This document shows, in pieces, positions 34,301 through 49,300 of a DNA stretch of 64,000 nt. The stretch comes from Margaritifera margaritifera (Eukaryota; Mollusca; Bivalvia; Unionida; Margaritiferidae): the NCBI GenBank assembly GCA_029931535.1, contig JAQPZY010001579.1, positions 2,160,501 through 2,224,500 on the forward strand, written 5' to 3'. The translations under genes and the position numbers were made by a program. The notes below the pieces were generated by a model that was not told the origin of the DNA, searched no databases, and was given only the letters and a program-made list of their open reading frames with translations. Numbering within the stretch: position 1 is the stretch's first letter; every line of letters starts with the position of its first letter.

Positions 34301-37300
34301 TATTACACTGAAAAATCAACTGAATGCATGAAACTTGTGCATTATATTTTCAAACTCTATCTTTATTTCTTCATTAACTCCCTCCAATATTCAGAAATAT
34401 CTTTGTATCAACTGGAGGGAGGAATGAATGAATGTCTCCACTTCATTTTCAGTTCTAGAATATATACCCACAGCACCAATATTGTCCCAGCTGTTCCACC
34501 TCTGTTTTTAACACCTGCACAAGTTATTGGTCACTTGGCAAAGGTAGGTGGTTTCCCAAGTCTTTCCACCTTCCTGGTCATATTGTCCTCAAAGTGATAT
34601 AAAGTACAAATTAAAGTGGTCCTGCATTACAAATCCCTCTAATTAACCACTGCTTCTCCTACAACATGGAGATAAGAACCAAATATAATGTGGTTTCACA
34701 TCACTAAATGCACTATGCTGTTGTTGTTTTGTGTACAACATGCTCTGTTATGACACAACTGTACTGGAAAATACCTCAGTATAATGTGACTTCAGTTATA
34801 ATGAGGGTCACTTCTTTGGCTCCATTGAACAGCATAATTATAAAGAGATGGCAGTGTTACAGTATTATTAAAGTTGTTATAACTTCTAGTACATTAAATG
34901 TGGAAAAAAAACTTGAACTTTTTAGCTTTAGCAGATTTAAAATGCATAAAACGCACACATACCTGCAGCTGTTTTCGAAGTTTGTCAGCCTGGCCCTTGT
35001 AGTGGGTCAGCTGTGTCTCCTGATTCTTCAGATTTTGCCTCAGACTGTCAATGAGCCGACCCTGATTGGCCAGACTGCTCAAGAGACGATCTGGAATGTC
35101 GTGAATGTTGGACAAATCAATGTTGCTGCTTTTTTCCTTTTAAACTAAGAAAATCTATTTAATTCCATTTAAAACTATGACAGCTGTATGAAAAGATTAC
35201 AGTACTGAATTCAACATAATACCTGAGTTGTGGGGTGAAAAGATTATTATCTGTGTAAATTCCATGCAATTAAAGCTTATCCTAAGAGATGCACACTGGC
35301 AATTTCATAAACAGTGTCATGGGTATGTATATACTAAAAGAGTTAGCTTTCTTTGTCTATTTTGGGAACTTTCTGCTTTGAAGGTTCATTCTCTATCTCC
35401 CAACATGGTTATGCACATTAAAACACATCATATATGATATGATATGTTTCTGAGACTGATTTAATCCACAAGGGTAAGTGGCAATCATATCCAGGCAAAT
35501 TTTGAAGAAATCAAAATGATCAAGGTGAATTTTAGTAGATGGTCCTCTTCCATGAGGAATGCCAGGATTGAGAGATGTTCACTTATAAGTGGCTATTTTA
35601 ATAAAGTTATGACCAAAAGCATGGAAGGTGCTTAGGAACTGACCATTTCATTTTCAGGGGGTATGCCTGGGATTGTATTTTCTGTTGTCTCATGATTTTT
35701 AAAAAAAAAATTAAAACTAATATAATGGATATAATTATTTCTCTTTTACCACATATCAGAGGAATAATATTTTTTTCAAGCTATTTGGAGCCAGAACTTT
35801 TTACCCCCCAAAATCAACCCCCCCCCCCAAATTAAATTGTCAGTCCCTTATTGAGGCATGTGAGTGTGTATTAAATCAAATATGGTACATTTTACTAAGA
35901 TTTATCTCCACATTCACAACAAGTATAAATAAGAAGGCCATGGTCTGCATGTCAAACACATGATCAAAGCATTGATGCACAATGTGTGAGCTTGTCCCCA
36001 AGATCAAAAGGTTGAACAAGCATGCCACAATGAAAACTGTCTTAGCTTCATAATGATAACCCAATGTATGAACAAAATCCATCAAGTGATTTAGGAAATA
36101 TAAGCAAATGAAACAACTTTAGCCACGACCGTAAAGCAAATTTCTTGGACTGTGACCCTAATCCCAAGGTTAAAGGGGTAAGTATGCATGTCACTAAATA
36201 ATTGTTTTAGCTTCATAATGATTCATTCCAAATAGTCAGAAAATGCATCAAAGGGTTTAGGAAATATAGGCAAATTAAAAAAACTGTAATCAAAACCTTA
36301 ATGCACATTTTCTAGGACTGTGACCTTAATCCCCAAGGTCATAAAGCAAGTAAGCATGTCACTGAATGAATTGTCTTTGCTTCATGATGATTAATGCCAA
36401 GTACAATGAGACTCTATAAAGTGGTTTAAGAAACATTAGCAAATGAAATAACTTCAACCAAGTTTTCAATGACTAACAATGATGGGTAAAAGGGCAAGCG
36501 AAACATGTCATGAATTGTCTTAGCTTCATAGTGATTCATACCAAAGATGATGAGCATCTATCAATGGGTTTAGGAAATATATGCAAATGAAAAATGTTCA
36601 TCAAAACCATAACAAACTGTTGACAACGACAAAGCCATTGCTGCTGTTGGAAAAGTGACTGCTATGTATTGCTTCTCACTAATGTGGGCTCAACAAAAAT
36701 TAGTGGATACAAAATTTTACAGACATTATGGTAGATGTAAAATATATATCATATATACTCACGTATAAGTCGATACCAACTGCAAACTGCATAGACCCAG
36801 ATCTGCCATCGCATAATGTGCCGGCAGATCTGGGTCTATGGGGGCGCTCTACAGATAATACATGCTTCTGAGAGAGTGACAGGTGTAAGATGAAGTATTT
36901 TGCATTTGCAACATGCACAATGGAGAGAATGTTGGCATACCTCTATGTTACTTTCATGTACTGTGGCTGAAATGTCTTTACATATTGTACTTGTGGACAC
37001 TGGACATGATCTAAGCACACGGCAGACAAAATGGCCGCTCTAAAGTACTCGAAAAATCAGCCTGAATTAGTCAAAAGTGCACTATTTTCATCAGTTATTA
37101 AAATAGGGAAACGAATTTTGCCAGAGCAGACAATACCAGCCTCTGAAAGTACTATGAATAAATTACAAAATATCTAAAAAGTGAAAAAAGTTATCGGCTC
37201 TTTTTTTTTATTATTTACCTTTGAAGTCCAGGAAGTGAAAATGACTAAGCGGAGCTAGCAGGTTTTTGAGAGGTGCACATCTTAAGTAAGACCAAGCTGT

Positions 37301-40300
37301 ATACTCTATAACCCAAATTTCACCCATCAATCATACACCAAAATAAAGGGAATTCAAAGTTCTTTTAACAATGCCTAAGATATACAAGGTCTTTTTTAAA
37401 TAGCCAGAACAGCCAGTGAGGAAACCCTGGGTAATTCTTTTTCTTTAAATTTCTAACCCTATGCAAAGTACGAAACTGGAGAGCGCCACCTATGCAGTTT
37501 GTAAGGATTAATCAGTAGAACAAACAACATAGACCCTGATCTGCTGGCGCATTATGCAATGGCATATCAGGGTCTATGTTGTTTGCATTTGGAATCGAGT
37601 TATACGCGAGTATTTACGGTATTGTAAGCTGGATTCTAGTATATTATATTTTTTGTAAAGAGTGTAGTGAATTCAATAATTACTGAGACTCTGCCCTATT
37701 TCATGAAATTGTTTGTTATTGTTTTTAGATTGACAAATACAGTTATGCAAATATAATCTAATTCAAAGATTTTGGTCATTCCACCTTTTTTCTTATTTTA
37801 AGTCAATGAAAATCAAAGCTTTGGATCTTTTAGTCTCTGCTCAAATTTTGTACTGAAGACGTTTTGTGACTATTTAGCACCAGTGTTGTTTCTAAAAGAG
37901 TTGATGAGAGACGTTCAAACAAATTACACAAATAATATTGAAAAGGATAATAAAAATGTATACCTGTTCTTTTGGATTCCTTTGTGAACCAGCCATCCTT
38001 TTCTGACAGTTTTCGAACAGCATCGTACAGCTTGATTTGCTCTTTGCCTGTAACAAGAAAACAATTATATCCATATTTAATCAAATAGTGATTTGATTAA
38101 TTAATTTATTTGTCTGATATTTAATTTAATGGTATACTTGCAATATGATATCTTTCTCTCAAGTTTAATTATCATTAAACTGTAATATTTCCATGGATGA
38201 TTACCTGAAACCCTGACTCTTAGTTTTCAAGGAATGTGTAAATGTGCTCTTCGTATTGTGCTTTATTTTGTGTTTGTGTGCATGTGTTTCAGTGAGAGAG
38301 ATCCAAATAGACTGGGTGAAATATAGAAAAACATGAAACTCAGCTTTAAATGCATCATCACGTCTAAGTGCAAAGACATGAAAGTTAAAACCAGAGAGCA
38401 AACTGAGTATGCTACCCTATCCTGCCTCTAATTATTATGCAAGTAGGGTTTATCCGTATACTACCACGGTGAAAATTCTTACCAACTCTTGATAACAATA
38501 TGTCTTAAGTTGAAATGTTGAAAAGCACATAACATTATAGGCTAATTGCTGATTTTGTAATGACTCTTAAACTTCATATCCATCATTTTTTGTTTTTTAC
38601 TTTTTGAGTAGTGCAGCTCCTTTGTGGGTACATAAGGGGAATTTCATTATTAGTTGTATGGCAGCCATCAATCTATAAATCTATAATTTCCACAAAATAT
38701 GAGGTAGTCACAACCGCATCAGTTTCCCCCTATTCTGACACCCTTGTTCATTTCACATCTGTTAGTTCACAAATTCTAAAAGTTAACTGAATGCTCTCCA
38801 GCGTCAATTTCAGAACTGAAAATTTATGGGGGGGGGGGGAAATCCCATCTATTTGAATAAAAGTGGACAATTTAATAAATATATAGGAGATTTTATGAAG
38901 TTACAAAGGTAGCACAGCTTTCAAAATATGATGCACGACTTTCAGCACATCAGCTGATTTTTTTTTTTATTTTTAAAATCTGCATGAGTCCTACAACAGT
39001 ATATATAGTCTACCAAAGTCCTGGAGACAAATGTATTTCATACTATCTTCATATCATTCTTCAGGCAGTTTAGTCTACCAACTACCAAATTAAGTCCTGG
39101 AGACAAATAAACATTCTCTTCAAAACAGTGTTTTGGACTCTTTGTGATTTGTCTCAATTGTACAGTCAAATTATGTCTTTTTTAACTTAAATTATATGTA
39201 ACAATTTTCTACCCATGAAAAAAATGTTTATCTTAAGTACTAAAAATCAGTCATGATGATGATGATGATGTTGATGATAATGATAATAATAACAACACAA
39301 TAGTGAAAACAATAACAATGATAATAGTAATAATTATTACAATAGAAATAATAATCATCATCTCCATTTACAATTACAATTGATGATGAAAGTAAAACAT
39401 GAGTTGAACATCATGCAATGATCTTTGTAAAAAATGCAACAAATCCATTCAAACAATATATAGAACATGCCCAAACCAAGCAACAATTGAATAGCAGTGT
39501 TTGCAGAACTTTCTTGATGAATGAACATACAAATATGTTTGTTATACTGTTAACTAATTTATTAGTCAAAATGTGTTTGTGACCAATCGTATCCACCAAA
39601 AGGGACCTCTATAATTTACATAGCTGGGAAATTAAAGATTTGTTTATATCTGGTAAATTTATAATGCTACTAATAGTGATGTACCATGCCACACAAGGTC
39701 CCAAGGAACCACCCAATCATATGCATCTGTAATTATTTAATTCATATACCAAAGATTAAAACTAGTTTGGTGTATTATAGTGTTTATTTCACTTATTGTA
39801 TATACTTGTGTATAAGCCAGGTCCAAATGTGACAACATAGACCCTGATCTGCCATTGCATAATGCTCCAGCAGATCAGGGGCTATGTTGTTTGTTCTACT
39901 GATTAGTCCTTACAAACTGCATACACCCAGATCTGCCAGCGCATTATGCAACAGCAGATCTGGGTCTATGCAGTTTGCAGTTGGTATCGGCTTATACACG
40001 GTATATGTTAACACACCCATGACAAGGCAAATCTGCAACTTCTGATTTTACCTTAAGGTTTTGAGTCAAATGAAAATTAACTTTGAGTAGATGAACCCTA
40101 GATGACCAATTATGCAGCTATTCATAATTCATGATATGAAGTCAAAATAATAATATTGTAAATTATCAATATATGCATGACACATAATCCAATGGTCAAA
40201 ACACTTCTTGTTCTTGGCCAGTTTAAATGTAACATTCCTTGATTTCACATCCCATTCTCTCATTTTATATTTGAAAAGGATCAGAGATGCTTTTTCAGCT

Positions 40301-43300
40301 TTGTTAGATTTAGATAGATTTGTAAATAACAATGAAGTGCTCCAGTGACCATCTAGCAATCTTTTAATTTTGTTGCTTCTTTTGTTTAACCTAAAAGATG
40401 AGCTCAACAATACTGCCATAAATTTGAACATTTTAAAATAATGACACATATCAGTTGATGAATATTCATTTAATTGTTGGATTTGTAATAAAACCAATAT
40501 TGGATACCACTTAAAGATGAATGAAGGATAGCTGAGATAGAGATTTAGTTGATGCCATCTGTAAATATTCTGCAAATGTTAATTTCTCAATTGTATCTCC
40601 CTAAATAAGACTCAAAAGGATAATGTAAATCATGAACTGTGCAACTTTTCTCTCTTGTCTGCAGATTCCTTGCATGGTTTGAGAACTAATCACTGAATTC
40701 TGTGAAGACAGAGATTGCACATGACATCCTCAGCTTACTGTGTAAAATGGAAACGGAAAAGGACCAGCTGTATCGTATATGTAGGAGATTACATATGACA
40801 TCCTCAGCTTACAGTGTAAAATAGAAAATGGAAAAGGACCAGCTGTCACTTACATGTAGGAAATTACACATGACATCTTCAGCTTAAAATGGAAACAGAA
40901 AAGGACCAGCTGTCACATGTAGAAGATTACACATGACATCCTCAACTTACAGTGTAAAATGGAAATGGAAAAGGACCAGCTATCCCTTACATGTAGGAGA
41001 TTACACATGACATCTTCAGCTTACAGTGTAAAATGGAAATGGAAAAGGACCAGCTGTATCGTATATGTAGGAGATTACACATGACATCCTCAGCTTACTG
41101 TGTAAAATGGAAAATGGAAAAGGACCAGCTGTCACCTACATGTAGGAAATTACATATGACATCTTCAGCTTACAGTATAAAATGGAAACAGAAAAGGTCC
41201 AGCTGTCACATGTAGGAGATTACACATGACATCCTCAACTTACAGTGTAAAATGGAAATGGAAAAAGACCAGCTATCACTTACATGTAGGAGATTACACA
41301 TGACATCTTCAGCTTACAGTGTAAAATGGAAATGGAAAAAGACCAGCTATCACTTACATGTAGGAGATTACACATGATATCCTCAGCTTACAGTGTAAAA
41401 TGGAAATGGAAAAAGACCAGCTATCACTTACATGTAGGAGATTACACATGACATCTTCAGCTTACAGTGTAAAATCAAAACGGAAAAGGACCAGCTGTCA
41501 CATGTAGAAGATTACACATGACATCCTCAACTTAAAGTGTAAAATGGAAATGGAAAAGGATCAGCTATCACTTACATGTAGGAGATTACACATGACATCT
41601 TCAGCTTACAGTGTAAAATGGAAATGGAAAAGGACCAGCTGTCACTGACATGTAGGAGATTACACTTGACATCTTCAGCTTACAGTGTAAAATGGAAATG
41701 GAAAAGGACCAGCTGTCACTGACATGTAGGAGATTACACATGACATCCTCAACTTAAAGTGTAAAATGGAAATGGAAAAGGATCAGCTGTCCTTGACATG
41801 TAGGGGATTACACATGACATCTTCAGCTTACAGTGTAAAATGGAAATGGAAAAGGACCAGCTGTCACTGACATGTAGGAGATTACACATGACATCCTCAT
41901 CTTACAGTGTAAAATGGAAATGGAAAAAGACCAGCTATCACTTACATGTAGGAGATTACACATGATATCCTCAGCTAACAGTGTAAAATGGAAATGGAAA
42001 AAGACCAGCTATCACTTACATGTAGGAGATTACACAAGACATCCTCAGCTTACAGTGTAAAATGGAAATGGAAAAGGACCAGCTGTCACTGACATGTAGT
42101 AGATTACACAGGACATCTTCAGCTTACAGTGTAAAATGGAAATGGAGAAGGATCAGCTATCACTTACATGTAGGAGATTACACATGACATCTTCAGCTTA
42201 CAGTGTAAAATGGAAATGTAAAAAGACCAGCTGTCACTGACATGTAGGAGATTACACATGACATCTTCAGCTTACAGTGTAAAATGGAAATGGAAAAGGA
42301 CCAGCTGTCACGCGCAGAAGATTACACATGACATCCTCAACTTACAGTGTAAAATGGAAACGGAAAAGGATCAGCAATCACTAACATGTAGGAGATTACA
42401 CATGACATCTTCAGCTTACAGAGTAAAATGGAAACAGAAAAGGACCAGCTGTCACATGTAGGAGATTACACATGACATCCTAGGCTTACAGTGTAAAATG
42501 GAAATGGAAAAGGACCAGCTATCACTTACATGTAGGAGATTACACATGACATCTTCAGCTTACAGTGTAAAATAGAAATGGAAAAGGACCAGCTATCACT
42601 TACATGTAGGAGATTGCACATGACATCCTCAGCTTACAGTGTAAAATGGAAATGGAAAAGGACCAGCTATCACTTACATGTAGGAGATTGCACATTGCAG
42701 CCTCAGCTTACAGTGAAAAATGGAAAAGGACCAGCTGTCACTTCGGAGTCTATAATCTACTAGGGAAGAAAATCCTTACGATTAAGCAACATATTGGGAT
42801 GACTGTGGAAGTCTCATGATTGTTCACAAGCTTTTACTTTTATTTATGATATTTTCAACTGTTCAATGGACTAGAATCAAGTGGAAGCTAACTTTATAGT
42901 GAAGAGTAAATTAGAATGAAGGATTTATGGCATAAAAATAGACATGTTTTCTTTTCAATATATTCACTAATCAATATCAGGTTATTGGTAATGTTGTATA
43001 CCATGGAGATTTCCTTTTTTAAATTGGAGAGCACAATGTTTTGTATTAGTGTAATGTGAAAAAAGGTCCACAGATTTGTAATTCTATATACATTCCTGCT
43101 TGATTTTTCCTGGCAGATTTCTGCTAAATTCCAGGTGAATTCCACCTGAAATTTATTATCAGGCATACAGTTCCTACTAGATTTTACATTTTTCCTACTC
43201 GGAATTTTTCTTTATATTCCGGATGAATTTTTTTTGCATATTCCACCTCATTTTCGAGGCTGATCCCTGCCACATTCCAGCTTGATCCCACCTAGAATTT

Positions 43301-46300
43301 ATTCTGGTTGGAAATTTCTAAATTATTCCTGCATTGAATTTCACAGTATATTCCCCCTGGGCCCCTCTGTCATCAAACTTTGCTTGACTCCAAATCTATT
43401 CTGGCCAATCAAAATGCTGCATTAATGTTGATTTGGAGTAAGATTTATAAGTTTCGAGTAACATTTATTACTCCAAATCTTCAATAAAGTTTTATGATGG
43501 AGGAGCCTGATTGAAGTGTGAACCACTTAGTCAACTCACCATCCTCTTTGACGAGAGCAGTGAAACCTCGCTCCTGGAAAGAAAAGATAATGCTCTCAAT
43601 GTCAGGTGCATTGACTGCTACGTCAACTTGTTTACAGGCCAGATCTTTGGCTGTCTGCACCTTCTCCTGAAATAACATAAAATTTGATTTGGACAGCTGT
43701 CAAACATATTACAGTAAATGCTAATTACTCTGATTATTTGCTTGTAAAGTCTCTCCCACTGTGTTCCCTGAAAATTTAAATCCTCGATTGATTTAATACT
43801 AATTATCCAGACGATCAATTTTCCAGAAAAACTCATGGTCTCCAGGTAGGTCTTGATGATGGACAATTTACTGAATTGTTAAAAACAAGGTTTTCAAAAA
43901 TATTCACCACTTAAAGAGGTAATTTAGTCAAATGATAACAGGATACATGTTGTACCTACAATGACACAAATCAAATGGTACCAGTTTTGGAGGGCTATTA
44001 TATTATGTAGAGTTTACAGTTGTCTGCAGCAAGTTTTCAAAATCTACATTCAAATTTCTTCACTGGTGAGAAATAACTGAATGCTACCTTTTTTAAATTC
44101 AATAGTAAATTTAATATTTTGTAATTATTATCTTTACTTTGTTCATTCAAATGCATCAGAAAATTAGAAATACACAAAATAAGCATGAAATTGGTCCCAT
44201 TTTACAGTCAACAGAAATTTTTACAAAACATATAACTATAACATTCTTCTTATTTTAATGTGTAGTTGCCAAAATTACTTCTAAATGTAAACTGTTTTTT
44301 TCCCCTGGTGACCTCTGACCTATTGCATAGGGACTTAACTCTTACATCTCTTTGGAGAATGTGTAGTTAGTCTATTGTGAGGATTCTCAATCCATGAATG
44401 AACATATACAGTGTGACTTTAATGCCATTTAGAGGAGTCATAAAAATGCAACATGTTCAGACTGCCTGCCTACTTATACTATCCATAATAATGGATTCTA
44501 TTTTATGTGAAATCACAATGGATTATAATTATTGTTTTGCTGAACCTAGTGTCTTACCTCAGTCCATGCATTTATGTATCACCACCATTATCAGATGTGT
44601 AACAAGTCTAACACAAAATTTTAACAATGTCGACACCACTGCCAACAGAAGAGTGACACCTATATATATCACAATGCTAATGCAGGTCAGACAATAAGCC
44701 ACTAATTAAGATTAAGGGAAATAAATAAATAATCATTTTTAAAGTTAAAATTGACTCCATATGACAGGATTCATAAGTTTCAGTAAAATAAAATAAATAA
44801 CCATTTTCAAAATTAAATTCACTCTGTATAATTGTTCCATCAGAGACCGTGTTGTACGAGGCAACTTACAGTGAAGGACGAATGTAACCTGTATTGTAAT
44901 TAAAATCATACCTGTTTGTGTATTGATTGAGCAACAGCAGTTGCCTCCAATTTGGAGATTTTTGTTTGGAGCATCATGTTGTCCATATGGGACTGGCAGA
45001 GACAGCTTTCAAGAAAAGTCATTTCCGTGTTGACCTCTTTGCTCTCCTCCTGCTAGTAAACATACATGTATAGGTTACTATAGTCCCTAATAAAATCATT
45101 ATTATATATTATAGAGTGAAACCCCTAAAAAATGAACCCAAAAAATACAGAAATTCCCTCAAAACTGAAACTTGTGTTTGCTCCCAAATTTTTCCTTCTT
45201 AAATATCATCATTTTTCCCCAGTAAACCAAAACTCCTCTGCTCTGAAAACCAATAAAAATATTGATTCCCAAATTATAATTTTACACTTTAAACAAAACC
45301 ATAAAATCAAAACCCACTTCAAACTTGGAAATATATTTTAGCTAGTAAATTCCATAAAACTTTGATATTTGTAGTCCAGAAATAGCATGTGGTCATGAGT
45401 TAGTAAAGTTAGTAAAACACACACCTGACATGCTGGGCCAGATTAATTTACCATCAGCAAATACTGTAGTAGGCTTACTGGTGAGTCAAAATGTCTAAAG
45501 TGCACGGAAGGTAGAAACAATATTTGACATGCAAGCTGACAAAGATTAGGGGTGACAATATGCAAATCCAAAGTCTTTGTACCTTAAAGAAAGGCCCGCT
45601 TTTAATGCAAATTGTTAATAACTAAATGTATGTAGATATAAGCCAATTAAGAAAGATTATATTTTATATGCATATGTTCTTATCATGATTGATGCTGTTC
45701 ATTTGTTCAAATGATCAATAGAATTATTTTTTTATAAATTAAATACCTGGGCTTTAATAATCAGGCCTGCAGTCTTGCCGTTGATACTTTGCCAGTGGCC
45801 ACTGACAAAAGAGTATTCTAAAAGTCAGATTCACTCAACTGATTTTCAAAGGAGACAAATCATTAAATACCTGTATTTAAGTGACCAAGACAGTTGCTTG
45901 TCTTCACTCACATGTCAAGATGTCAGAATGACCAGTAAAGTGTCATAGGACTGAACTATATTTACAGGATGAAATTACTCAGATCAAAGAGGATGAATAG
46001 ATGACAAAACCTATCTTGTAGAACTAGGGGAAAAATCTGATGATGAATCCTTCACAGTACATCTACTTATACATGTATGTAGAAAATACATATTTTTTCA
46101 CATTTGCAATACCCTCAGTAAACTGAAAACCTCTCAAAACCAAAAATTAAATTTGGTCCCAAGAGCTTTTGGTTTTGATGGGTTTCACTGTCCTAAGTTG
46201 GCAAAGTTCAAGCATTTGCCTGAATACATGGAATGATTTTGAAACCAAATGCAAAGCCCGAGGGCTCAAATTTTTATCAGGGCTTTTCCAGAAATGTGGT

Positions 46301-49300
46301 GGGGGTCTTTGGAAGCCTAAACTTTTCAATAACTCAATCAACTACATTCAAAATTATTAAAGATGGCACCGCTGGCATACAAAGGGTTATGTCAGGACTA
46401 TGGGTAATACATTATAGTCCCTCCATAACAAATGGCACAGCTGGCGCAAAAAGGGTTACATCAGGACTATGGGTAATACATTATTGCCCTCCATAAAAGA
46501 TGGCTCAGCTGGCATAAAAAAGGTTATGTCCGGACTATGGGTAACACATTATTGCCCCTCCATACAAAAGATGACACAGCTGGCATAAAAAGGGGTATGT
46601 CTGGACTATGGGTAGTACAATATTGCCTCCCCATAAAAGATGGCACAGTTGGCATAAAAAGGGTTATGTCAGGACTATGGGTAATACATCATTGCCCTTC
46701 CATAAAAGATGGCACAGCTGGCATAAAAAGGGTTATGCTAGGACTATGGGTAACACATCATTACCCTTTCATAGAAGATGGCACAGCTGGCATAAAAAGG
46801 GTTATATCAAGGCTATGGGTAATACATTATTGCCCCTCCATTAAAGATGGCACAGGCAAAAAAAGGGATATGTCAGGACCATAAAATATCTGCTTTGCAA
46901 GTATGTTTAAATATACATGTAATGCAACTAATTTCTTATTTATGTTTTTTACAAAACTACCTGATTAGTTTTATCCAATGTACTCAGGTCTTTCTCTGCA
47001 GTATGAATTTTTCTGTGGGTCTCTTCCAAATGCCGCAGAAGAAGCTGTACAAGAGATTTGGCCATGTTACAGTTGGGGCAGATAGTATTGGAGTGAGTAA
47101 TGCCAAGCAGGAAAGATTCTGGAGCTGGAAGGATGGACAGTTTTGTGGGGTACTCAATGGCTTGCACTTTGGAACTGGTCCTGACTGCACTGCTGTCCTG
47201 GATCATTTGGATCTAAGTGAGACAAAATGAATATGATACACTCATATAATGCAATAAATCTAGACTGCAGGTTTTGATTGGCTACTCTCAAAGCAATGAT
47301 CAATCAGATGTCAGAATGTTGCGTTTAGTCTAAGTTTGAGCAAGAGGATCTTTTTATAACTTCCAGACCAGGTTGACAGTTTGTGTTTCAGACAAACAAT
47401 GAAATTTAAAAAATGTGACTTATGCATTGATATGTGCGAAATGTGAAGCATTTTTCCTCTGACCAATAAAACGCTTCACATTTCGCACATATCAATGCAT
47501 AAGTCATATTTTTTGAATTGCAATCCATGTCCTGTTTAACTTTAAATAACTTACTATTTTTAAATTTAATCATGCTTTCTTCTATTATATTAGAATATGT
47601 TTTGCATCTACTTGTACCACATTTTGTTACCTAGGCCTCTCTTTCAATGAAGTTAAATTTAGACCTGGTAAGATTTTGTTTCAAATTTTTTGGTTGTCTC
47701 TTACTATTAAAAATTTTCATTCTTTCAAAAACTTTCTCTTGTTATCACTACGTCAAAGTGACTGTTCACATATTTGTACCATCGGGAAGATATTAGTGTT
47801 CTGTGGGTTGTAAGTTGTAATTAAAGGAATTCTATTTGATGATAGGTTAATCTTTTCGTGATTATCTGCCTTGATCCATTCATTTCTTTTTGCTCTCAGT
47901 ATTTCCTGAATGATAATTTCCTCTGGGATGTTTATGTATTTAAGCAAACAATAAATACTGATAATGTATGCATGAAAATCATCTATATTAATTAACATCA
48001 TAAACTATGAAACTGGACTTAGAATAACAGCAAAATATAATTCATTTCTGAAAAAAATCTGAAGAAAAAAAACATGCATTATTGCTGGAATCTGCACAAG
48101 CATTTCACACTTTGCAGAAAACCCTGAGTGTGTTGTCCAGCCTGATTACGTATTAAAGGATGAAAATAAGTACCAAAACTTTCAGAATTAATGATGGATT
48201 GACTGATATAACCAATTAATAAAAAAGAAAACTTGTTTTCTAGGTAGTTTTTATCATCCACACTTTTGCAGATATATTATAATAGATGATGTCTGTCCAA
48301 CAATCCATCACAATATTTTCCTTGTAACCGAAACTCCATCTACACCTATTGAGGGAGTGATCATATTTGGTATGATGTTTTAGAAGGATGATTAGATGAC
48401 AACAAAGGTCTCAGATCCTAGATGCAGCAACAATGGGAAAACTGGAGACTGGAAGTCACAGGTTATATTCATAGGTAATATGGACTCTTCTTTGTAACTT
48501 GAACTCCACCTACACTAGGGGTGATAATATTTGGTAGGATATTTCATGAGGGCGAAGAGATGACAAAGATTTCAAATCCTTAATGCAACCTGAGGGAGAA
48601 AGGAGGTGGTGTACAAGAGGATAACAAATAAGCTTCAAATGTATACAACACATAGATGCCCCCCTCCCTCATTTGAAAGAGTGGTGTAAGTAAAAGAGAC
48701 CAATAACTCTGGCAGAATGCCTACATGTATGTATGTCAAAACAAACAAACATTTAAATTGGATTTTTTTTAAAAAGAAAAGGGCAAAACTTAATAACCCT
48801 AAAATATCACTGGAACATAATGACATGATGTCATTAATGTGTGCAAAGTTTCAGGGCAATTCATCTAAAACTGTGGGGCTAGTTGCCCACAAAAGAAAAT
48901 TTATCATATATATCAGTATATACATTTACACCTAAAGAGGCACAACTCTGGAAAAATGCATCAGAGCATGACTACATACATCTTTGCTAGCTAATGGTTG
49001 CCAATCCACTTTGATCCAAATTATTGATATAGAACAAAGTGGATCATGCCAACAACGTCTGTCAAGTTTCAGGTCAATTCATCAAAAGCTGAAGGGCCCG
49101 AAAAAGTTGCACACAAAAGAATGATCACATATTAAATAAAACCTGTCTTGAAAGACCACTGCTCTGAGAGACCACCTGTCTTGAGACCAGATTCTCACTG
49201 CACATATTTATTAACATTGTTATGACCTGTAATAAAAGACCACATGTCTTGAGAGAGCATGATTTTGTGGCATATAGCATGTGCAGTTTAATCTTTTTGA

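Noticed and set aside
41033..42763. Plus-strand frames MTSSAYSVKWKWKR and similar
   Set aside because: They repeat the 75-bp minisatellite and are regularly broken; no start context or splice logic.
46233..47230. Long plus-strand frames of 78-127 residues
   Set aside because: They run through the 73-bp array or lie antisense to the coding exon at 46961-47212, whose splice sites and phase fit the minus-strand gene.
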